Positions 56,787 through 64,000 of a stretch of DNA of 64,000 nt are shown here, piece by piece (the first letter of the stretch is position 1; each line of letters starts with the position of its first letter). This DNA comes from Abelmoschus esculentus (Eukaryota > Streptophyta > Magnoliopsida > Malvales > Malvaceae): the NCBI GenBank assembly GCA_035048815.1, contig JAUCBN010000012.1, positions 12,828,501 to 12,892,500 of the forward strand, written 5' to 3'. The position numbers were made by a program, and so were the translations under genes. The notes under the pieces were generated by a model. The model did no database searches and had not been told where the DNA came from. It saw nothing but the letters and a program-made list of their open reading frames with translations.

Positions 56787-56905
56787 GGGGTGCAACACGA
56801 GGACTTCCCAGAAGGTCACCCATCCTAGTACTACTCTCGCCCAAGCACGCTTAGCTGCGGAGTTCTGATGGGATCCGGTGCATTAGTGCTGGTATGATCG
56901 CACCC
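56787..56905 (-). rRNA. 5S rRNA gene, copy 201
   Basis: Changes: C94U, U52C. TATA-like element altered at -24. Confidence 0.95.
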
Positions 56906-57070
56906 GTCAAGGAATGCGCGCTGAACGTGCTAATAGGATCAACGGCGCGCGATTATGACTTGCGAGACTCTTTTAACATAAAAGCACGAGGGGGGACGTA
57001 CCGACAATCCGAACCAAAAATTAACTAAAAACATTAAAAAAAGATAGAGGGATAAAACCGAGTCGAAAAA

Positions 57071-57189
57071 GGGGTGCAACACGAGGACTTCCCAGGAGGT
57101 CACCCATCCTAGTACTACTCTCGCCCAAGCACGCTGAACTGCGGAGTTCTGATGGGATCCGGTGCATTAGTGCTGGTATGATCACACCC
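57071..57189 (-). rRNA. 5S rRNA gene, copy 202
   Basis: Changes: A54C, C6U. TATA-like element altered at -29. Confidence 0.95.
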
Positions 57190-57355
57190 GTCAAGGAATG
57201 CGCGCTGAACGTACTAAGAGGATCAACGGCGCGCGATTATGACTTGCGAGACTCTTTTAACATAAAAGCACGAGGGGGGACGTACCGACAATCCGAACCA
57301 AAAATTAACTAAAAACATTAAAAAAAAAATAGAGGGATAAAACCGAGTCGAAAAA

Positions 57356-57474
57356 GGGGTGCAACACGAGGACTTCCCAGGAGGTCACCCATCCTACTAC
57401 TACTCTCGCCCAAGCACGCTTAACTGCGGTGTTCTGATGGGATCCGGTGCATTAGTGCTGGTATGATCGCACCC
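57356..57474 (-). rRNA. 5S rRNA gene, copy 203
   Basis: Changes: C78G, U45A. Confidence 0.95.
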
Positions 57475-57639
57475 CTCAAGGAATGCGCGCTGAACGTACT
57501 AATAGGATCAACGGCGCGCGATTATGACTTGCGAGACTCTTTTAACATAAAAGCACGAGGGGGGACGTACCGACAATCCGAACCAAAAATTAACTAAAAA
57601 CATTAAAAAAAAATAGAGGGATAAAACCGAGTCGAAAAA

Positions 57640-57758
57640 GGGGTGCAACACGAGGACTTCCCAAATGGTCACCCATCCTAGTACTGCTCTCGCCCAAGCA
57701 CGCTTGACTGCAGAGTTCTGATGGGATCCGGTGCATTAGTGCTGGTATGATCGCACCC
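57640..57758 (-). rRNA. 5S rRNA gene, copy 204
   Basis: Same six changes as copy 199. Confidence 0.93.
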
Positions 57759-57922
57759 GTCAAGGAATGCGCGCTGAACGTACTAATAGGATCAACGGCG
57801 CGCGATTATGACTTGCGAGACTCTTTTAACATAAAAGCACGAGGGGGGACGTACCGACAATCCGAACCAAAAATTAACTAAAAACATTAAAAAAAATAGA
57901 GGGATAAAACCGAGTCGAAAAA

Positions 57923-58041
57923 GGGGTGCAACACGAGGACTTCCCAGAAGGTCACCCATCCTAGTACTACTCTCGCCCAAGCACGCTTAGCTGCGGAGTT
58001 CTGATGGGATCCGGTGCATTAGTGCTGGTATGATCGCACCC
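57923..58041 (-). rRNA. 5S rRNA gene, copy 205
   Basis: Changes: C94U, U52C. TATA-like element altered at -24. Confidence 0.95.
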
Positions 58042-58206
58042 GTCAAGGAATGCGCGCTGAACGTGCTAATAGGATCAACGGCGCGCGATTATGACTTGCG
58101 AGACTCTTTTAACATAAAAGCACGAGGGGGGACGTACCGACAATCCGAACCAAAAATTAACTAAAAACATTAAAAAAAAATAGAGGGATAAAACCGAGTC
58201 GAAAAA

Positions 58207-58325
58207 GGGGTGCATCACGAGGACTTCCCAGGAGGTTACCCATCCTAGTACTGCTCTCGCCCAAGCACGCTTAACTACGGAGTTCTAATGGGATCCGGTG
58301 CATTAGTGCTGGTATGATCGCACCT
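58207..58325 (-). rRNA. 5S rRNA gene, copy 206
   Basis: Changes: U111A, G89A, U73C, C49U, C39U, G1A. Confidence 0.93.
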
Positions 58326-58489
58326 GTCAAGGAATGCGCGCTGAACGTACTAATAGGATCAACGGCGCGCGATTATGACTTGCGAGACTCTTTTAACATA
58401 AAAGCACGAGGGGGGACGTACCGACAATCCGAACCAAAAATTAACTAAAAACATTAAAAAAAATAGAGGGATAAAACCGAGTCGAAAAA

Positions 58490-58608
58490 GGGGTGCAACA
58501 CGAGGACTTCCCAGGAGGTCACCCATCCTAGTACTAGTCTCGCCCAAGCACGCTGAACTGCGGAGTTCTGATGGGATCCGGTGCATTAGTGCTGGTATGA
58601 TCGCACCC
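58490..58608 (-). rRNA. 5S rRNA gene, copy 207
   Basis: Changes: G72C, A54C. Confidence 0.95.
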
Positions 58609-58773
58609 GTCAAGGAATGCGCGCTGAACGTACTAATAGGATCAACGACGCGCGATTATGACTTGCGAGACTCTTTTAACATAAAAGCACGAGGGGGGAC
58701 GTACCGACAATCCGAACCAAAAATTAACTAAAAACATTAAAAAAAAATAGAGGGATAAAACCGAGTCGAAAAA

Positions 58774-58892
58774 GGGGTGCAACACGAGGACTTCCCAGAA
58801 GGTCACCCATCCTAGTATTACTCTCGCCCAAGCACGCTTAACTGCGGAGTTCTGATGGGATCCGGTGCATTAGTGCTGGTATGATCGCACCC
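58774..58892 (-). rRNA. 5S rRNA gene, copy 208
   Basis: Changes: C94U, G75A. Confidence 0.95.
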
Positions 58893-59056
58893 GTTAAGGA
58901 ATGCGCGCTGAACGTACTAATAGGATCAACGGCGCGCGATTACGACTTGCGAGACTCTTTTAACATAAAAGCACGAGGGGGGACGTACCGACAATCCGAA
59001 CCAACAATTAACTAAAAACATTAAAAAAAATAGAGGGATAAAACAGAGTCGAAAAA

Positions 59057-59175
59057 GGGGTGCAACACGAGGACTTCCCAGGAGGTCACCCATCCTAGTA
59101 CTACTCTCGCCCAAGCACGCTTAACTGCAAGGTTCTGATGGGATCCGGTGCATTAGTGCTGGTATGATCGCACCC
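59057..59175 (-). rRNA. 5S rRNA gene, copy 209
   Basis: Changes: C47U, C46U, U45C. Confidence 0.95.
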
Positions 59176-59339
59176 GTCAAGGAATGCGCGCTGAATGTAC
59201 TAATAGGATCAACGGCGCGGGATTATGACTTGCGAGACTCTTTTAACATAAAAGCACGAGGGGGGACGTACCGACAATCCGAACCAAAAATTAACTAAAA
59301 ACATTAAAAAAAATAGAGGGATAAAACCGAGTCGAAAAA

Positions 59340-59458
59340 GGGGTGCAAAACGAGGACTTCCCAGGAGGTCACCCATCCGAGTACAACTCTTGCCCAAGCA
59401 CGCTTAACTGCAGAGTTCTGATGGGATCCGGTGCATTAGTGCTGGTATGATCGCACCT
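59340..59458 (-). rRNA. 5S rRNA gene, copy 210
   Basis: Changes: G110U, A80C, A74U, G68A, C47U, G1A. Confidence 0.93.
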
Positions 59459-59622
59459 GTCAAGAAATGCGCGCTGAACGTACTAATAGGATCAACGGCG
59501 CGCGATTATGACTTGCGAGACTCTTTTAACATAAAAGCACGAGGGGGACGTACCGACAATCCGAACCAAAAATTAACTAAAAACATTAAAAAAAAATAGA
59601 GGGATAAAACCGAGTCGAAAAA

Positions 59623-59741
59623 GGGGTGCAAAACGAGGACTTCCCAGGAGGTCACCCATCCGAGTACAACTCTCGCCCAAGCACGCTTAACTTCGGAGTT
59701 CTGATGGTATCCGGTGCATTAGTGCTGGTATGATCGCACCT
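59623..59741 (-). rRNA. 5S rRNA gene, copy 211
   Basis: Changes: G110U, A80C, A74U, C49A, C34A, G1A. Shares four changes with copy 210. Confidence 0.93.
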
Positions 59742-59905
59742 GTCAAGAAATGCGCGCTGAACGTACTAATAGGATCAACGGCGCGCGATTATGACTTGCG
59801 AGACTCTTTTAACATAAAAGCACGAGGGGGACGTACCGACAATCCGAACCAAAAATTAACTAAAAACATTAAAAAAAAATAGAGGGATAAAACTGAGTCG
59901 AAAAA

Positions 59906-60024
59906 GGGGTGCAACACGAGGACTTCCCAGGAGGTCACCCATCCTAGTACTGCTCTCGCCCAAGCACGCTTACCTGCGGAGTTCTGATGGGATCCGATGG
60001 ATTAGTGCTGGTATGATCGCACCC
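59906..60024 (-). rRNA. 5S rRNA gene, copy 212
   Basis: Changes: U73C, U52G, C28U, G25C. Confidence 0.95.
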
Positions 60025-60189
60025 GTCAAGGAATGCGCGCTGAACGTACTAATAGGATCAACGGCGCGCGATTATGACTTGCGAGACTCTTTTAACATAA
60101 AAGCACGAGGGGGGACGTACCGACAATCCGAACCAAAAATTAACTAAAAACATTAAAAAAAAATAGAGGGATAAAACCGAGTCGAAAAA

Positions 60190-60308
60190 GGGGTGTAACA
60201 CGAGGACTTCCCAGGAGGTCACCCATCCTAGTACTACTCTCGCCCAAGCACGCTTAGCTGCGGAGTTCTGATGGGATCCGGTGCATTAGTGCTGGTATGA
60301 TCGCACCC
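60190..60308 (-). rRNA. 5S rRNA gene, copy 213
   Basis: Changes: G113A, U52C. Confidence 0.95.
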
Positions 60309-60471
60309 TTCAAGGAATGCGCGCTGAACGTACTAATAGGATCAACGGCGCGCGATTATGACTTGCGAGACTCTTTTAACATAAAAGCACGAGGGGGACG
60401 TACCGACAATCCGAACAAAAAATTAACTAAAAACATTAAAAAAAATAGAGGGATAAAACCGAGTCGAAAAA

Positions 60472-60590
60472 GGGGTGCAACACGAGGACTTCCCAGGAGG
60501 TCACCCATCCTAGTACAACTCTCGCCCAAGCACGCTTAACTGCAGAGTTCTGATGGGATCCGGTGCATTAGTGCTGGTATGATCGCACCT
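60472..60590 (-). rRNA. 5S rRNA gene, copy 214
   Basis: Changes: A74U, C47U, G1A. Confidence 0.95.
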
Positions 60591-60756
60591 GTCAAGAAAT
60601 GCGCGCTGAACGTACTAATAGGATCAACGACGCGCGATTATGACTTGCGAGACTCTTTTAACATAAAAGCACGAGGGGGGACGTACCGACAATCCGAACC
60701 AAAAATTAACTAAAAACATTAAAAAAAAAATAGAGGGATAAAACCGAGTCGAAAAA

Positions 60757-60875
60757 GGGGTGCAACACGAGGACTTCCCAAGAGGTCACCCATCCTAGTA
60801 CTACTCTCGCCCAAGCACGCTGAACTGCGGAGTTCTGATAGGATCCGGTGCATTAGTGCTGGTATGATCGCACCC
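60757..60875 (-). rRNA. 5S rRNA gene, copy 215
   Basis: Changes: C95U, A54C, C36U. Confidence 0.95.
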
Positions 60876-61039
60876 GTCAAGGAATGCGCGCTGAACGTAC
60901 TAATAGGATCAACGGCGCGCGATTATGACTTGCGAGACTCTTTTAACATAAAAGCACGAGGGGGGACGTACCGACAATCCGAACCAAAAATTAACTAAAA
61001 ACATTAAAAAAAATAGAGGGATAAAACCGAGTCGAAAAA

Positions 61040-61158
61040 GGGGTGCAACACGAGGACTTCCCAAATGGTCACCCATCCTAGTATTACTCTCGCCTAAGCA
61101 CGCTCAACTGCGGAGTTCTGATGGGATCCGGTGCATTAGTGCTGGTATGATCGCACCC
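61040..61158 (-). rRNA. 5S rRNA gene, copy 216
   Basis: Changes: C95U, C94U, U93A, G75A, G64A, A54G. Confidence 0.93.
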
Positions 61159-61323
61159 GTCAAGGAATGCGCGCTGAACGTACTAATAGGATCAACGACG
61201 CGCGATTATGACTTGCGAGACTCTTTTAACATAAAAGGACGAGGGGGGACGTACCGACAATCCGAACCAAAAATTAACTAAAAACATTAAAAAAAAATAG
61301 AGGGATAAAACCGAGTCGAAAAA

Positions 61324-61442
61324 GGGGTGCAACACGAGGACTTCCCAGAAGGTCACCCATCCTAGTATTACTCTCGCCCAAGCCCGCTTAACTACGGAGT
61401 TCTAATGGGATCCGGTGCATTAGTGCTGGTATGATCGCACCC
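61324..61442 (-). rRNA. 5S rRNA gene, copy 217
   Basis: Changes: C94U, G75A, U59G, C49U, C39U. Confidence 0.94.
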
Positions 61443-61606
61443 GTTAAGGAATGCGCGCTGAACGTACTAATAGGATCAACGGCGCGCGATTACGACTTGC
61501 GAGACTCTTTTAACATAAAAGCACGAGGGGGGACGTACCGACAATCCGAACCAAAAATTAACTAAAAACATTAAAAAAAATAGAGGGATAAAACAGAGTC
61601 GAAAAA

Positions 61607-61725
61607 GGGGTGCAACACGAGGACTTCCCAGGAGGTCACCCATCCTAGTACTACTCTCGCCCAAACACGCTTCACTGCGGAGTTCTGATGGGATCCGGTG
61701 CATTAGTGCTGGTATGATCGCACCC
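61607..61725 (-). rRNA. 5S rRNA gene, copy 218
   Basis: Changes: C61U, U53G. Confidence 0.95.
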
Positions 61726-61889
61726 GTCAAGGAATGCGCCCTGAACGTACTAATAGGATCAACGGCGCGCGATTATGACTTGCGAGACTCTTTTAACATA
61801 AAAGCACGAGGGGGGACGTACCGACAATCCGAACCAAAAATTAACTAAAAACATTAAAAAAAATAGAGGGATAAAACCGAGTCGAAAAA

Positions 61890-62008
61890 GGGGTGCAACA
61901 CGAGGACTTCCCAGGAGGTCACCCATCCTAATACTACTATCGCCCAAGCACGCTTAACTGCGGAGTTCTGATGGGATCCGGTGCATTAATGCTGGTATGA
62001 TCGCACCT
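61890..62008 (-). rRNA. 5S rRNA gene, copy 219
   Basis: Changes: C78U, G70U, C20U, G1A. Confidence 0.94.
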
Positions 62009-62173
62009 GTCAAGGAATGCGCGCTGAACGTACTAATAGGATCAACGGCGCGTGATTATGACTTGCGAGACTCTTTTAACATAAAAGCACGAGGGGGGAT
62101 GTACCGACAATCCGAACCAAAAATTAACTAAAAACATTAAAAAAAAATAGAGGGATAAAACCGAGTCGAAAAA

Positions 62174-62292
62174 GGGGTGCAACACGAGAACTTCCCAGGA
62201 GGTCACCCATCCTAGTACTACTCTCGCCTAAGCACGCTTGACTGCGAGGTTCTGATGGGATCCGGTGCATTAGTGCTGGTTTGATCGCACCC
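62174..62292 (-). rRNA. 5S rRNA gene, copy 220
   Basis: Changes: C104U, G64A, U53C, C46U, U45C, U12A. Confidence 0.93.
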
Positions 62293-62456
62293 GTCAAGGA
62301 ATGCGCGCTGAACGTACTAATAGGATCAACGGCGCGGGATTATGACTTGCGAGACTCTTTTAACATAAAAGCACGAGGGGGGACGTACCGACAATCCGAA
62401 CCAAAAATTAACTAAAAACATTAAAAAAAATAGAGGGATAAAACCGAGTCGAAAAA

Positions 62457-62575
62457 GGGGTGCAACACGAGGACTTCCCAGGAGGTCACCCATCCTAGTA
62501 CTACTCTCGCCCAAGCACGCTGAACTGCGTAGTTCTGATGGGATCCGGTGCATTAGTGCTGGTATGATCGCACCC
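62457..62575 (-). rRNA. 5S rRNA gene, copy 221
   Basis: Changes: A54C, C46A. Confidence 0.95.
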
Positions 62576-62740
62576 GTCAAGGAATGCGCGCTGAACGTAC
62601 TAATAGGATCAACGGCGCGCGATTATGACTTGCGAGACTCTTTTAACATAAAAGCACGAGGGGGGACGTACCGACAATCCGAACCAAAAATTAACTAAAA
62701 ACATTAAAAAAAAATAGAGGGATAAAACCGAGTCGAAAAA

Positions 62741-62859
62741 GGGGTGCAACACGAGGACTTCCCAGGAGGTCACCCATCCTAGTACTACTCTCGCCCAAGC
62801 ACGCTGAACTGCGGAGTTCTGATGGGATCCGGTGCATTAGTACTGGTATGATCGCACCC
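62741..62859 (-). rRNA. 5S rRNA gene, copy 222
   Basis: Changes: A54C, C18U. Confidence 0.95.
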
Positions 62860-63024
62860 GTCAAGGAATGCGCGCTGAACGTACTAATAGGATCAACGGC
62901 GCGCGATTATGACTTGCGAGACTCTTTTAACATAAAAGCACGAGGGGGGACGTACCGACAATCCGAACCAAAAATTAACTAAAAACATTAAAAAAAAATA
63001 GAGGGATAAAACCGAGTCGAAAAA

Positions 63025-63143
63025 GGGGTGCAACACGAGGACTTCCCAGGAGGTCACCCATCCTAGTACTACTCTCGCCCAAGCACGCTGAACTGCGGAG
63101 TTCTGATGGGATCCGGTGCATTAGTGCTGGTATGATCGCACCC
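63025..63143 (-). rRNA. 5S rRNA gene, copy 223
   Basis: Change: A54C. Confidence 0.95.
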
Positions 63144-63309
63144 GTCAAGGAATGCGCTCTGAACGTACTAATAGGATCAACGGCGCGCGATTATGACTTG
63201 CGAGACTCTTTTAACATAAAAGCACGAGGGGGGACGTACCGACAATCCGAACCAAAAATTAACTAAAAACATTAAAAAAAAAATAGAGGGATAAAACCGT
63301 GTCGAAAAA

Positions 63310-63428
63310 GGGGTGCAACACGAGAACTTCCCAGGAGGTCACCCATCCTAGTACTACTCTCGCCCAAGCAGGCTTAACTGCGGAGTTCTGATGGGATCCG
63401 GTGCATTAGTGCTGTTATGATCGCACCC
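63310..63428 (-). rRNA. 5S rRNA gene, copy 224
   Basis: Changes: C104U, G58C, C14A. Same haplotype as copy 226. Confidence 0.95.
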
Positions 63429-63590
63429 GTCAAAGAATGCCGCTGAACGTACTAATAGGATCAACGGCGCGCGATTATGACTTGCGAGACTCTTTTAACA
63501 TAAAAGCACGAGGGGGGACGTACCGACAATCCGAACCAAAAATTAACTAAAAACATTAAAAAAAAAGAGGGACAAAACCGAGTCGAAAAA

Positions 63591-63709
63591 GAGGTGCAAC
63601 ACGAGGACTTCCCTGGAGGTCACCCATCCTAGTACTACTCTCGCCCAAACACGCTTAACTGCGAAGTTCTGATGGGATCCGGTGCATTACTGCTGGTATG
63701 ATCGCACCC
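63591..63709 (-). rRNA. 5S rRNA gene, copy 225
   Basis: Changes: C118U, U96A, C61U, C46U, C20G. Confidence 0.94.
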
Positions 63710-63874
63710 GTCAAGGAATGCGCGCTGAACGTACTAATAGGATCAACGGCGCGCGATTATGACTTGCGAGACTCTTTTAACATAAAAGCACGAGGGGGAC
63801 GTACCGACAATCCGAACCAAAAATTAACTAAAAACATTAAAAAAAAAATAGAGGGATAAAACCGTGTCGAAAAA

Positions 63875-63993
63875 GGGGTGCAACACGAGAACTTCCCAGG
63901 AGGTCACCCATCCTAGTACTACTCTCGCCCAAGCAGGCTTAACTGCGGAGTTCTGATGGGATCCGGTGCATTAGTGCTGTTATGATCGCACCC
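63875..63993 (-). rRNA. 5S rRNA gene, copy 226
   Basis: Changes: C104U, G58C, C14A. Only 7 bases of its upstream promoter lie inside the window. Confidence 0.95.
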
Positions 63994-64000
63994 GTCAAAG

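Larger units (their letters stand above)
55653..58041 (-). repeat. 5-unit duplication, copies 197-200 and 202-205
   Basis: Offset is 1418 bp. Copies 199 and 204 share six changes (C95U, C94U, U93A, U73C, U53C, C47U). Units 197 and 202 share an altered TATA-like element and 198 and 203 share a change near -1. Confidence 0.8.
1..64000 (-). repeat. 5S rDNA tandem array, 226 complete units
   Basis: The same unit of about 283-284 bp repeats head to tail from end to end. Successive gene ends fall 281-286 bp apart, mostly because an A tract in the spacer (T tract on the transcribed strand) varies in length. All genes point the same way and no foreign sequence interrupts them. Both window ends lie in spacer, so the array continues outside. 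Each unit has a 119-nt gene, a short T-run terminator, a T tract, an AT-rich stretch, a C-rich stretch, a small inverted repeat and a GC-rich proximal promoter. The lack of any single-copy sequence means chromosomal position cannot be told. Confidence 0.98.

Noticed and set aside
1660..62580. Many open frames of 60-87 codons on the minus strand with near-identical products at the unit period
   Set aside because: They start inside the 5S gene (often at TTG within box A) and run into the spacer. They are fixed by the repeat, have no codon-level conservation apart from the RNA, and are broken by one-base A-tract changes.
1..64000. CRISPR array or satellite DNA
   Set aside because: Repeat and spacer are both conserved and the unit contains a full 5S rRNA gene with its promoter, so this is rDNA and not CRISPR or an anonymous satellite.
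1..64000. Linked 45S rRNA genes, tRNA genes, or 5S-derived SINE or Cassandra elements
   Set aside because: Nothing other than the 5S unit is present; no long terminal repeats, primer-binding site, poly-A tail with target duplications, or other RNA gene was seen.
1..64000. A novel defence or mobile system
   Set aside because: There is no sequence outside the repeat unit that could encode one.

Overview
The window is one unbroken piece of a nuclear 5S ribosomal DNA array from a flowering plant. It holds 226 complete head-to-tail copies of the 5S rRNA gene, all on the minus strand. Each gene is about 119 nt and each unit about 283-284 bp, with a spacer of about 164-165 bp. The window opens inside a spacer (1-55) and closes inside one (63994-64000), so neither array edge is present. 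I see no protein-coding gene, tRNA, transposon or other insertion. Every long open frame is a periodic shadow of the repeat.

The identification rests on the minus-strand gene. It begins GGGTGCGATCATACCAGCAC, carries the BamHI site GGATCC near nt 30, the 5S internal promoter (box A, IE, box C) and ends GTTGCACCCC followed directly by a T run. Upstream of +1 are a TATA-like element (-30 to -23), GC at -12/-11 and C at -1, the layout known for plant 5S genes. The species cannot be named from this sequence alone.

Numbering in the entries: nt 1 is the first G of the rRNA, at the high-coordinate end of each gene, and nt 119 is the last C, at the low-coordinate end. 'Changes' are RNA-sense differences from the array consensus, read by eye. 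Copies 8 and 11 match that consensus exactly. Recurrent classes: P = U93A, U59C, A55C; H = G108C, G98A, G70A, G68A, U63C, C47U, C28U, C6U; K = A101U, G98U, G97U, U52G, G48A, G17U, C6G.

Layout: 1-15 kb is rich in A19U, G1U and class P copies and holds nested multi-unit duplications. 15-24 kb is more mixed, with many C49U and C47U copies. 24-36 kb contains classes H and K and clear 6-unit and 8-unit higher-order repeats. 36-41 kb holds a 9-unit duplication. 42-50 kb is marked by C34U, C29A and A22U copies. 50-64 kb is marked by 2-, 3- and 5-unit duplications and by A54C and C94U copies. Neighbouring units share private variants, which fits evolution by unequal exchange or local conversion. Units work independently: each is transcribed by RNA polymerase III with TFIIIA, TFIIIC and TFIIIB into the 5S RNA of the large ribosomal subunit.
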